Below are positions 50,571-58,604 of a DNA stretch of 64,000 nt, piece by piece. The stretch lies in assembly GCF_014076415.1 (NCBI RefSeq), contig NZ_CP043568.1, positions 2,728,001 to 2,792,000 of the forward strand. Reading direction: 5' to 3'. Below the pieces are notes generated by a model that was not told where the DNA came from, did not search any database, and saw only the letters and a list, made by a program, of their open reading frames with translations. The position numbers and the translations under genes are program-made. The stretch's first letter is position 1; each line of letters starts with the position of its first letter. The DNA comes from Comamonas testosteroni (lineage in GTDB: Bacteria > Pseudomonadota > Gammaproteobacteria > Burkholderiales > Burkholderiaceae_C).

Positions 50571-50618
50571 CTTCATAGCTGCTTGCGCCAGATAAATATG
50601 CGCTTGAGCCTGATTTGA
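50571..50618 (+). repeat. Dispersed intergenic repeat, second tandem-spaced copy
   Basis: CTTCATAGCTGCTTGCGCCAGATAAATATGCGCTTGAGCCTGATTTG, in the same orientation as the copy at 50446. Confidence 0.65.
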
Positions 50619-50681
50619 ACGATATTGGATGCCGTTGATTTCAGTGCTTGCCTCAAAGCCCCCCTTGATGGAGACAAACCC

Positions 50682-51158
50682 ATGCCCAGCCCCCGCCTTG
50701 ATTTTTTCCGGCCGCTCCAAGCAGCCTGCCACTGCGGCGCAGTGCGCTTTACCGTTCTGCTAAGCGACGGCCTGAACACTGCGCGGCGCTGCAATTGCTC
50801 GTTTTGCCGCATGCGCGGTGCCGTGGCGGTGTCGGCCGAGCTGAGCGGAATCGAGGTGCTGCAAGGGCAGGATGCACTGACGCTCTACCAGTTCAACACC
50901 GGACAGGCCAAGCACTTCTTCTGCAAGCATTGCGGCATCTATACCTTTCATCAGCGGCGCTCGTCGCCGCATCAGTACGGCGTGAATGTGGCTTGTATTG
51001 ACGGCATGAGCCCGTTCGACTTTGCCGAAGTGGTGGTGAGCGAAGGGCGCTCGCACCCCAACGACCGCCGCGCAGGCGCTGCTGCGGGCAAGTCTGTGGC
51101 GGCAGGCTGGCTGAGCTACAAGGCGAATCCCTTGGCCGAAGCACAGCTTGAAGAATGA
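50682..51158 (+). CDS. GFA-family (glutathione-dependent formaldehyde-activating) zinc protein
   Basis: A 158-residue protein of the GFA/CENP-V fold. Cysteine groups are 'ACHCGAV' (C16, C18), 'CNCSFC' (C37, C39, C42) and 'FFCKHCGIYTFH' (C82, C85), which bind two zinc ions. Gfa was described as catalysing S-hydroxymethylglutathione formation, though that activity has been questioned; most members have unknown substrates. ATG 50682 has GGAG nearby. It lies between two repeat copies and stands alone. Confidence 0.88.
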   Translation: MPSPRLDFFRPLQAACHCGAVRFTVLLSDGLNTARRCNCSFCRMRGAVAVSAELSGIEVLQGQDALTLYQFNTGQAKHFFCKHCGIYTFHQRRSSPHQYGVNVACIDGMSPFDFAEVVVSEGRSHPNDRRAGAAAGKSVAAGWLSYKANPLAEAQLEE

Positions 51159-51159
51159 T

Positions 51160-51206
51160 TTTGATAGCTGCTAACGCTTGACAGATAGCGTTAGAGGTCT
51201 TTTTGT
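51160..51206 (+). repeat. Dispersed intergenic repeat, well-conserved copy
   Basis: TTTTGATAGCTGCTAACGCTTGACAGATAGCGTTAGAGGTCTTTTTG, right after the GFA gene stop. Inner dyad AACGCT/AGCGTT. The T run at the end could make it act as a terminator. Confidence 0.75.
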
Positions 51207-51276
51207 ATGGTTTTTCTGCGTTCGGGACCGGAACAGCCAGTCGGATAGACCTGCAGAAGCTCGAGGTGAGGGTGCT

Positions 51277-51294
51277 GCCCGGCAAGCGCCGGGC
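51277..51294. terminator. GC hairpin downstream of the MFS gene
   Basis: GCCCGGC-AAGC-GCCGGGC, a 7-bp perfect stem six bases after the MFS stop on the minus strand. No T run follows, so a terminator role is only likely. Confidence 0.5.
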
Positions 51295-51299
51295 ATGGC

Positions 51300-52658
51300 T
51301 CATCCGCGCCTGGTCTTGGCGTCGCGCACCGCCACCATCAGCACCAGTGCCGAGAGGACCAGCATGACCAGCACCAGATAGATGCTGTAGTGCCTGTTGC
51401 CAGTGTACTGGGTCAGCAGGCCGGCCAGTGTGGGGCTGGCGGCCGAGCCCAGGTTGCCCAGGCTGCTGATGAGGGCGATGCCGCCCGCGGCCACGGCCGG
51501 TGACAGATAGTCGCTGACCAGGGCAAAGAACAGCGGGGGCAGGGCCGCCAGACCGATCAGCGTGAAGGCCAGGGCAGTCAGCGAGCCTTCGAGATGGCCA
51601 TGCATCTGAAGGGTGACGATCAGGCCGGCAATGGCCATGCCGCAAGCGATGAACAGATGCCAGCGGCGGTCGCGGAACCGGTCGGAGCTGGCACCGAAGG
51701 CAATCATGCCGAAGAAGCCTGCGACAAAGGGAATGGCCGAGTAGATACCGACATGCAGCACGTCCTGCACGCCCAGGTCCTGAATCACGGTGGGCATCCA
51801 GAAGACAAACAGATAGGTGGCGCCGTGCATCATGAAGTACACCAGTGACAGGGCATAGACCTTGGGGTCGCGCAGCAACCGGCCCAGAGTGGCGCTGCTA
51901 TGGGCGGCCTTGTGCCCGTGGCTGCCGTGTTGAGCTGCCTGACCGCTATCGTTGGCCAGGTTGTGCTGCAGCCGCGCTTTTTCGGCGTCTGTCAGCCATT
52001 TAGCGTCGGCTGGCCTGTCTTGCAGATAGAAGTAGAGGATCAGGCCCAGCATGCAGGCGGGCGGGCCCTGGATGAGAAACAGCCATTGCCAGCCATGCAG
52101 GCCGTCGATGCCATCCATGTATTTGAGAATGGCGCCGCACAGCGGGCCGGCCACAATCGCCATGGCCATGACGGCTGAGAGAAAGATGGAGATCACACGG
52201 CCGCGGCGCGCCGAGGGGTACCAGTAGGTGAAGTACAGAATGACGCCGGGAAAGAAGCCGGCCTCGAACGCGCCCAGCAGAAAGCGCGCCACATAGAACT
52301 GCATGGGAGTGAAGACCCAGGCCATGGCCGTGGCGATGAGGCCCCAGACCAGCATGATGCGCATCAGCGTCTTGCGCGTGCCTATCTTCTCCAGCAGCAG
52401 ATTGCTGGGCACTTCAAACAGAAAGTAGCCGATGAAGAACAGACCCGCGCCAAAGCCGTAGGCAGCGTCGCCGAAATCCAGCGTCTGCTTCATCTGGATC
52501 TGGGCATAGCCGATGTTGATGCGGTCCAGGTAGGCGACCATGTAGCAGATCAGCAGCAGGGGCAGCAGCCGCCGGCTGACCTTGGCATACAGGGCGTTGT
52601 CTGCATCGATGTCTCGCCTGGGCGTTGCGCCCGAAATGGTCGTCGCGCTCGGGGTCAT
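51300..52658 (-). CDS. MFS transporter, anion:cation symporter (ACS) family
   Basis: A 452-residue inner-membrane carrier with twelve helices. 'LLLICYMVAYLDRINIGYAQ' opens TM1 and is the ACS-family signature (as in phthalate, tartrate and galactarate transporters). 'GKxxxRK'-like 'EKIGTRKTLMRIMLVWGLIA' is the loop 2-3 motif and 'FLLGAFEAGFFPGVILYFTY' belongs to TM4-5. An aromatic or sugar-acid substrate is usual for the family. ATG 52658 is preceded by AAGAGA. No catabolic gene is adjacent, so the substrate is unknown. Confidence 0.92.
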   Translation of the reverse strand: MTPSATTISGATPRRDIDADNALYAKVSRRLLPLLLICYMVAYLDRINIGYAQIQMKQTLDFGDAAYGFGAGLFFIGYFLFEVPSNLLLEKIGTRKTLMRIMLVWGLIATAMAWVFTPMQFYVARFLLGAFEAGFFPGVILYFTYWYPSARRGRVISIFLSAVMAMAIVAGPLCGAILKYMDGIDGLHGWQWLFLIQGPPACMLGLILYFYLQDRPADAKWLTDAEKARLQHNLANDSGQAAQHGSHGHKAAHSSATLGRLLRDPKVYALSLVYFMMHGATYLFVFWMPTVIQDLGVQDVLHVGIYSAIPFVAGFFGMIAFGASSDRFRDRRWHLFIACGMAIAGLIVTLQMHGHLEGSLTALAFTLIGLAALPPLFFALVSDYLSPAVAAGGIALISSLGNLGSAASPTLAGLLTQYTGNRHYSIYLVLVMLVLSALVLMVAVRDAKTRRG

Positions 52659-53424
52659 GCTTGTCTCTTGGAAGTTGGTATGGGGCACGGGGCGGATCCC
52701 TGCTGCACGAGTTGCAGGCATCACGGCGTAGACGCTGCAAGCCGCAGTGCTAGGACTAGGCAGGGCTTTTAGTTGTTGTCTTGATGCAGGGGGGGGACTG
52801 CGCAGGCCCACAGCGTCAAGCCTGTAAGGCTTTGGCTGCCAGGTCTTTGTGCCAGGACCTCGCCAGGCCAGTGCGGTGACTGTGACCAGTGATTGGTGTG
52901 CTTGCCGTCGACTTCCCGGTTCATTTCCTGCTATTGCCCTTCATGGTCTGGACCTGGCTGCGCACGGGGTATGCATCAGCCTGTCTTGACCTCTGCAGGG
53001 GCAGAAATCAAGGAGTTCGAGGGGCAATGTAGGGCCGGTGCCGTGAATGGACTTAACGCATGCCGCAATTTAATTGCCAGATCATGACAGCCGAGGGTAA
53101 GCCTTAGGGTCGGCCCTGCCGTGGCAAGGCGGTGGAAGAAGCGGCAGTTTTGCGCGGCGATGGCGTGCGCCATCGAGAGCCATGCTCCCCTGAGCTTGCA
53201 GTTGCACGGGGGACAGACAGCCGTTTCATGGGCGGATGGCTGATGTGGCTGAGTCTGTTTTTTGATACGGCAGCGCTTTGAGATCAGTGCAGGGGCCGAT
53301 CGGGCTTCTATTTGCACCAGCGGATTGCCAGAACTTTTGAGCCGCCACATGCTGCTCGAAGGAACGCCCGGCATGGCTCCGGGCGTTGGGTGGATCGCAG
53401 GGGACAGCGATGGGGAGGGCCGCG
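52659..53424. other. Long intergenic region without a supported gene
   Basis: About 770 bases with only short, dissimilar frames. At 53158-53175 lies a perfect palindrome CGATGGCG-TG-CGCCATCG. At 53363-53387 AACGCCCGG-N7-CCGGGCGTT forms a 9-bp hairpin just downstream of yjdM, a probable terminator. A long T-free GC region makes a hidden small protein unlikely but not excluded. Confidence 0.5.
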
Positions 53425-53781
53425 TCAGGCCTTTTTCAGAAACTCGGATTTGAGAATGAATGGACCCTGATCCGTCTTGCAGTCCACGTCATGGTCGCCG
53501 TTGTCATAGACCAGGCGGATGCCTTTGATCTTGGTGCCTTTTTTGATGATGGTAGAGGAACCCTTGACTTTCAGGTCCTTGACCAGCAGCACGCTGTCGC
53601 CGTCGGCCAGCGGCGTGCCGTTGGCATCCTTGATGATGCGGGGGCCGTTGTCTTCATCGGCAATGGTTTTTGTATGGGCCGACCATTCATGGGCGCAATC
53701 GGGGCAGATCAGCAGATCGCCATCGGGATAGGTATTGTCCAGGCCGCATTGGGGGCAAGAGGGGAGGGTGGCTGTGCTCAA
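53425..53781 (-). CDS. yjdM: Zinc-ribbon PhnA/YjdM family protein
   Basis: A 118-residue protein starting at TTG 53781, since the family begins (M)[11 protein letters not shown] and no ATG stands there. The zinc ribbon is '[20 protein letters not shown]' through 'CAHEW'. The second half is an SH3-like domain with '[20 protein letters not shown]' and '[15 protein letters not shown]'. The E. coli homologue was once named for alkylphosphonate uptake, but the function is not settled. The frame extends further upstream without similarity. Confidence 0.9.
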   Translation of the reverse strand: MSTATLPSCPQCGLDNTYPDGDLLICPDCAHEWSAHTKTIADEDNGPRIIKDANGTPLADGDSVLLVKDLKVKGSSTIIKKGTKIKGIRLVYDNGDHDVDCKTDQGPFILKSEFLKKA

Positions 53782-53907
53782 GGATTCGCTTCCGTTCAAA
53801 GAGTAAGCACCAAGCCTAGCTGCTAAACAGTAGTGTCCCGGATTGGTGCGGATTGCAAGACGGCCATGCCCGAGGCTAGGGCGCAGCCGCATGGCATGAA
53901 TTCTACG

Positions 53908-53956
53908 TTTTTGATAGCTGCTGGCGCTTTCTGGGTAAGCGTCAGAGGTTGTTTTG
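53908..53956 (+). repeat. Dispersed intergenic repeat, well-conserved copy
   Basis: TTTTTGATAGCTGCTGGCGCTTTCTGGGTAAGCGTCAGAGGTTGTTTTG, 20 bases downstream of the LysR stop on the other strand. Confidence 0.75.
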
Positions 53957-53976
53957 TCTTGAGTTCTTGTGGGGAA

Positions 53977-54888
53977 TCAACGCACCAGATGCTCGGCCAG
54001 AAAGTCGATGAACACCCGTGTCTTGCGTGGCAGGTGGCGGCTGCCGGGGAAGACCAGGTGAATCGGCTGGCTGGGCAGGGCGTACTCGGGCAGCACGCGC
54101 TGCAGCTGGCCGCTGCGCACATCGTCCTGCACCAGCCAGTCGGGCAGCACGGCTACACCCAGGCCCGCCAGCGACAGCGTACGAATCGCGCTCGATGAAT
54201 TGGACTGGTGGGCGGCGCGGCCCTGCACCTCGGTCTGCTGACCCTGGGCGCTTTCCGGCACCCAGTGCGTGGGGCTGTCCAGATTGCTGTTGGCAATCCA
54301 GGGCAGATCGGCCAGGTCTTGCGGCTGCTGCACGGCTTGCAGGCCAGTCAACCGGGGCGATGCGACCAGCCAGATTTCATAATCCGCCAGCTTGCGGCTT
54401 TTGAGGCTGGAATCGGCGAGGCTGCCCAGGCGCACAACCAGGTCGAGCTTTTTGGCTACCAGATCGCTGAGCGAGGAATTGGCATCGTGGCTGATGGCAA
54501 TGCCTGGGTAGCGCTGCACAAACTGCGGGATCAGCGGCAGCACATAGCGCTCGCCAAACTCGGCCGTGGTGCTGATGCGTAGCTGCCCGCGCAGGCGGCG
54601 GCTGCCGTGCTGGGCATTGTCAAATGCAGCTTCGATATGGCCGAAGATCTGCTTGAACTCGTCATAGAACTGCTGGCCGCTTTCCGTCAACGCCACCGAC
54701 CGCGTGCTGCGCACCAGCAACGTAATGGACAGGGCTTCTTCCAGCGCCTTTACATGCAGGCTGGCCATGGCCTTGCTGATGTTCAGGTAGTCGGCGGCCT
54801 TGGTGTAGCTGCCCAGTTCCACCACGGCCAGAAAAGTCTGCACGCGGTGAAGCTGGGTGTGGATGGCAGTGCTTGTGGTGGCGGCCAT
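53977..54888 (-). CDS. LysR-family transcriptional regulator (CrgA/PA-type subgroup)
   Basis: A 303-residue regulator. The helix-turn-helix is 'FLAVVELGSYTKAADYLNIS' followed by 'KAMASLHVKALEEAL'; the rest is the effector-binding domain ('HDANSSLSDLVAKKLDLVVR', 'LADLPWIANSN'). It is divergent from an MFS gene across 88 bases that contain the palindrome GTTTGATCAAAC. Control of the MFS efflux gene and of its NTF2-like partner is a reasonable inference. Confidence 0.92.
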   Translation of the reverse strand: MAATTSTAIHTQLHRVQTFLAVVELGSYTKAADYLNISKAMASLHVKALEEALSITLLVRSTRSVALTESGQQFYDEFKQIFGHIEAAFDNAQHGSRRLRGQLRISTTAEFGERYVLPLIPQFVQRYPGIAISHDANSSLSDLVAKKLDLVVRLGSLADSSLKSRKLADYEIWLVASPRLTGLQAVQQPQDLADLPWIANSNLDSPTHWVPESAQGQQTEVQGRAAHQSNSSSAIRTLSLAGLGVAVLPDWLVQDDVRSGQLQRVLPEYALPSQPIHLVFPGSRHLPRKTRVFIDFLAEHLVR

Positions 54889-54894
54889 TGTTCA

Positions 54895-54906
54895 GTTTGA
54901 TCAAAC
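54895..54906. promoter_or_regulatory. Palindromic operator between LysR and MFS genes
   Basis: GTTTGATCAAAC, a perfect 12-bp palindrome in the short divergent gap. It is a good candidate for the LysR binding core. Confidence 0.5.
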
Positions 54907-54976
54907 AAAGTATCAAGCATAGCGGTATCGACGTGGGCAACTGCGCTGCCTACTATGCGCAGCTCAAAGGACAGAC

Positions 54977-56371
54977 ATGAGCTACCGTTACCGCATTGCC
55001 CTGGTGTTTTTGACCGGGTTTTTTATCGACTGCATCAATATCTTCATGCCCGCAGTCGCCTTGCCACGCCTGGCTGCCGAGTTCGAGACAGCCAGCCTGG
55101 ACACCGCCTGGGTGGGCAATGCCTACATCCTGGGCCTGACCTTGGTGATTCCCATCAGCACGCGGCTGGCCGGCCGCTGGGGCGCGCGGCGTTTGCTGGC
55201 AGCTTCCATGCTGGTGTTTGCACTGGCTGTGGCGGCTTGCGGCATGGCGGGCAGTTTTACGGCCGTGGTGGTTTGGCGCTTCGTGCAGGGAATGGCCGGC
55301 GGGCTGTTGATTCCCGTGGGGCAGGCCATGGCCTTTGCCTTGTTTCAGGGGACGGAGCGTGCACGCATTTCCACCCTGGTCATGGCCGTGGCCCTGATTG
55401 CACCGGCTTTGTCACCGGGACTGGGCGGGCTGATTGTGGACAGCAGTTCCTGGCGCTGGGTGTTTTTTGCCAACATTCCGTTGGCTCTGGCAGCCGCGCT
55501 GCTGGCCTGGTGCTGGGTGCGCGATTCGGCAGAGTCATTCGAGCCGCCGGTTGCAGCCAAGCCGGATATGACCGGACTGCTGCTGATCGGCACGGCACTG
55601 ACTGCCGTGCTCATGGGCATGTCGCTGTACGGTGCAGGCCGTGGCCGGGTTGGGGCGCTGCTGTGTCTTGCGCTGGGTCTGGCAGCCAGCGCGCTCTATC
55701 TGCGCCACTGGCGCAATGCGGCAGACCCAGTGGTCGAGCTGCGCTTGCTGCGCAGCCCACGCCTGCGGGTGTCCATGGCCGTGTACTACGCCGTGCCCGG
55801 CGTGTTTACCGGCGTCAATCTGCTGAGCCTGTTTTTTCTGCAAGACGTGCTGGCCCTGAGCGCCCAGCGCTCGGGCATGTTCATGCTGGTCTATGCCGGC
55901 GGCGCGCTGCTGGCCATGCTGATGTGCGGCCGCATCTACAACCGCGTGGGGGCGAGGCCGCTGTTTGTGGTCGGTCTGCTGCTGCACAGCCTGGGTATTG
56001 CCTGCCTGATGGCGGTGAACAGCACGGGCGATCTGCTAGCCCTGGTACTGGCCTATGCCCTGATGGGCCTGGGCGGCGGCCTGGCTGCCAACGCCGCGCA
56101 AACCACGGCGCTGATGGATTTTCATGGCTCGGAACTGCCCCAGGCCAGCGTGGTCTGGAACATCAACCGCCAGATGGCATTCAGCGTGGGCGCGGCCCTG
56201 TTTTTGATGATCTTCAACCTGCTGCAGCCGCATATCGGTGCGCTGGCGGCCTATCACGCAAGCTTTGCCGTTGCCGCCCTGGTGGGGCTGCTGCCGCTGA
56301 CCTGTTTACACACCTTGAAAAAAGCCAGGCATGAACGACCAGAACCTCAAAGCCGCCGCACAAAGCATTAA
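54977..56371 (+). CDS. MFS transporter, DHA2-type (14-helix) drug/proton antiporter
   Basis: A 464-residue membrane carrier. 'LVFLTGFFIDCINIFMPAVA' is TM1, and 'LDTAWVGNAYILGLTLVIPI' with 'TRLAGRWGARRLLAASMLVF' is the loop 2-3 motif region. 'GMAGGLLIPVGQAMAFALFQ' and 'ALIAPALSPGLGGLIVDSSS' carry motif C (gxxxGPxxGG-like), typical of proton-driven drug exporters. It is divergent from a LysR gene. Its 3' end overlaps the next gene by 41 bases. Confidence 0.9.
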   Translation: MSYRYRIALVFLTGFFIDCINIFMPAVALPRLAAEFETASLDTAWVGNAYILGLTLVIPISTRLAGRWGARRLLAASMLVFALAVAACGMAGSFTAVVVWRFVQGMAGGLLIPVGQAMAFALFQGTERARISTLVMAVALIAPALSPGLGGLIVDSSSWRWVFFANIPLALAAALLAWCWVRDSAESFEPPVAAKPDMTGLLLIGTALTAVLMGMSLYGAGRGRVGALLCLALGLAASALYLRHWRNAADPVVELRLLRSPRLRVSMAVYYAVPGVFTGVNLLSLFFLQDVLALSAQRSGMFMLVYAGGALLAMLMCGRIYNRVGARPLFVVGLLLHSLGIACLMAVNSTGDLLALVLAYALMGLGGGLAANAAQTTALMDFHGSELPQASVVWNINRQMAFSVGAALFLMIFNLLQPHIGALAAYHASFAVAALVGLLPLTCLHTLKKARHERPEPQSRRTKH

Positions 56372-56732
56372 CGATGTGCATGCCCTGATCCAGACCGTTT
56401 TTACTCAAAAGGGCGATGCCGCCCAAGCTGCTGCCAAGGCGCTGATGCAGGTGTTTGCCGAAGGCTTCAGCATGGTCACCACAGGCGGCAGGATCGTGAC
56501 GCGTGCCCAGGTACAGCAGATGTTTGAGGGCGCTGCTGGCGGCAGGCCCGGTTTGCAGATGGCGGTGGATGAGCTGACAAGCATCTGGCAGGTGGGCTCA
56601 CATATCGCGCTGCGCTACCGCGAAACACATATGCTGGCCGGCGTTAGCCATGCGCGCTATTCCACGGCGATTCTGGAAGTCGCAGCTGACGGCGTGCTGT
56701 GGCATGCGCTGCACGAGACAGCTATTGCTTGA
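56331..56732 (+). CDS. NTF2-like / DUF4440-type small protein
   Basis: A 133-residue protein of probable cone-shaped alpha+beta NTF2 fold: an N-terminal helix 'INDVHALIQTVFTQKGDAAQ', then 'FAEGFSMVTTGGRIVTRAQV' and the strands 'IALRYRETHM' and 'RYSTAILEVAADGVLWHALH'. Such proteins bind or convert small hydrophobic ligands. It overlaps the MFS gene by 41 bases, so the two are surely one transcription unit. I know no role for this pair. Confidence 0.75.
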   Translation: MNDQNLKAAAQSINDVHALIQTVFTQKGDAAQAAAKALMQVFAEGFSMVTTGGRIVTRAQVQQMFEGAAGGRPGLQMAVDELTSIWQVGSHIALRYRETHMLAGVSHARYSTAILEVAADGVLWHALHETAIA

Positions 56733-56741
56733 TCTTGAATC

Positions 56742-58598
56742 TCAGTCCATCACAAAGATGGGCGCAGCTGTGCGAAACGGCAGCCTGCGGCCCGCAGGCA
56801 GCAGATAGGCATGCTCGCGTGGCACGCGCAGCGGGTCGCACTGGCCATCGGTGATGATGAGGATGGGGCCGTCCTTGGGAAAGTCGTCGGCCTGAAGCAG
56901 CAGATCCACGCCCGGTTGCAGCACGGTGCCGCCACGGCCTTTGAGGGCGATGCGCTGGGCAAGGTCGGCGGCCGGCAGATAGCCCAGGTCATAGGCCGCG
57001 GCATCGCAGCAGATCAGGCGCACAGCGGGCACATCCTTGGCCTCGGCATAGCTGGCGATGGCACCCAGTGCCTTGGCCAGCACATGGCGCTCCATGGAGC
57101 CCGAGGTGTCCAGCACCACGCCGAAGGTGCGGCCTTGCAGCCAGCGGCTGTCTGCCTGAATGCGGGGCCTGGGAATATCGGGCGTGGCGCTCTGGCGGCG
57201 GCTGATGCGGGCATAGCTGCGCCGCGTTTCAATGGGCGGAAAGTGGTGGTCGAACCAGCGTGCCAGCTCGACCTGCCAGTCAATCGGCGGCTGCAACAGA
57301 GCGCGGATTTCTTCGATCAGTCCCGCGGGCAGCAGCCCGCCTGCGCTTTGCTCGTGGCGCAGAAGGCCTTTACCCAGCTGGGTGCGGCAGAACTCGTCGA
57401 TATCGGTGTAGTCGCCCGCGTTGCGCTGACCGCCCGCATTGCGCTCCAGCATGTCCCCCTGGCCACCGGCCAGGGTGCGCAGCTTGCGCATGCGGCGCAG
57501 ATCGTTCGCGATGCGGTCGTAGACCTCTTCGGCGCTGAGCCCGCGCAGCTCGGGGTCGTAGAGCAGGCCAATGCCTGGCGGCTGGCCCACGTCCATCTGA
57601 ATCAGCCAGTCGTTGATGACAAAGTCGCAGGCCACATTCCACAGAAACGGCTCACGCCCGCGTCGGCGCAGCAGATGTCGCAGTGCGACGTGCAGGACTT
57701 CGTGGGCGATGACAAAGCGCAGCTCCAGCTCGGACAGGTGAGGGCCGGGGTTGATGTAGATGGTGCGCAGCACTTCGTCGACCGCGGCGACGGAGATGTC
57801 CTCGCGCTCGCAGATGCTGGCGTCCTCGACGATGTCAAACGCAGCGACCATGCTGCCCAGCAGTGGAAAGCTGTCCATGAACCAGTGGCGTGCGCGGTCC
57901 AGCGCGCTGCTGGCAGGGCGGCTCTGGCCAAACTCGCGGCGCACGCCTGCGGCCATTTCCACGGACTGGGTGACGGAGCGGGCCAGGCCCGCGGCAAACA
58001 TTTCGGGCCAGTTGCCGTACCTGCGCCAATACGGCTGAGGCTTGCTGGTGGAGGAGGCGGGCTGCGGCCATTGCTGCGGCAGGGCCAGGCTGGGGTGGGC
58101 GCCGCCCTGGCCGGGACCGGCCAGGCTCAGCGACTGCGCCCAGGCGGGTATGCCTTGTTCGCAGAACTGCACATACCACTGGGCCTCGTCGCGCTGGGGC
58201 AGTCCGTCGGGCAGTTCCATGCCTTCGGGCGGACGGCCCAGCTTGATGGTCTGGATGAAGCGGGCCGTGACCACATCGCAGGCCGCGCTCCATTGTGCCC
58301 AATGGCTGCGGTCACGCTGAAACAGCTCCAGCGCGTAGCTGAGCGTTGCCCGCCCCAGGCAATACGCCCATTCCTCGGGGCTGGCCATGCGTTTGGGATG
58401 GATGTCGATCTGGCCGGTAAAGCGCTGGTGGTTGAGGCTGGCCTGAGCCCAGCCATGGGCCGGACACAGGGAATGTGCGCTGCGCACAAAGCCCAGACTG
58501 CGGCTGAGCTCGGTGAAGATGGGGTGTGCCTGCAGCAAGGCCAGGCCCTGCGTATAGGCCTGGGTGGCCGGCGTTTCGCGCGTTGGGGCTTTGGCCAT
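56742..58598 (-). CDS. VWA-like / putative metallopeptidase domain protein (DUF2201 type)
   Basis: A 618-residue protein. In the middle, 'FVIAHEVLHVALRHLLRRRG' holds an HExxH zinc motif near residue 293, followed by 'WNVACDFVINDWLI', the pattern of the DUF2201 N-terminal metallopeptidase-like domain. The C-terminal domain (about 490-615) is VWA-like with 'FGVVLDTSGSMERHVLAKAL', the MIDAS DxSxS site, then 'CCDAAAYD', 'LKGRGGTVLQPGVDLLLQAD' and 'ILIITDGQCD'. The N-terminal 270 residues are of unknown fold. It follows the MoxR gene by six bases. MoxR and VWA pairs generally work as chaperones that insert metals or remodel protein complexes. Confidence 0.85.
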   Translation of the reverse strand: MAKAPTRETPATQAYTQGLALLQAHPIFTELSRSLGFVRSAHSLCPAHGWAQASLNHQRFTGQIDIHPKRMASPEEWAYCLGRATLSYALELFQRDRSHWAQWSAACDVVTARFIQTIKLGRPPEGMELPDGLPQRDEAQWYVQFCEQGIPAWAQSLSLAGPGQGGAHPSLALPQQWPQPASSTSKPQPYWRRYGNWPEMFAAGLARSVTQSVEMAAGVRREFGQSRPASSALDRARHWFMDSFPLLGSMVAAFDIVEDASICEREDISVAAVDEVLRTIYINPGPHLSELELRFVIAHEVLHVALRHLLRRRGREPFLWNVACDFVINDWLIQMDVGQPPGIGLLYDPELRGLSAEEVYDRIANDLRRMRKLRTLAGGQGDMLERNAGGQRNAGDYTDIDEFCRTQLGKGLLRHEQSAGGLLPAGLIEEIRALLQPPIDWQVELARWFDHHFPPIETRRSYARISRRQSATPDIPRPRIQADSRWLQGRTFGVVLDTSGSMERHVLAKALGAIASYAEAKDVPAVRLICCDAAAYDLGYLPAADLAQRIALKGRGGTVLQPGVDLLLQADDFPKDGPILIITDGQCDPLRVPREHAYLLPAGRRLPFRTAAPIFVMD

Positions 58599-58604
58599 CA
58601 GGCG

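Noticed and set aside
55123..55987. Minus-strand frames inside the DHA2-type MFS gene
   Set aside because: They are shadows of the membrane protein gene, with no motifs or start signals.
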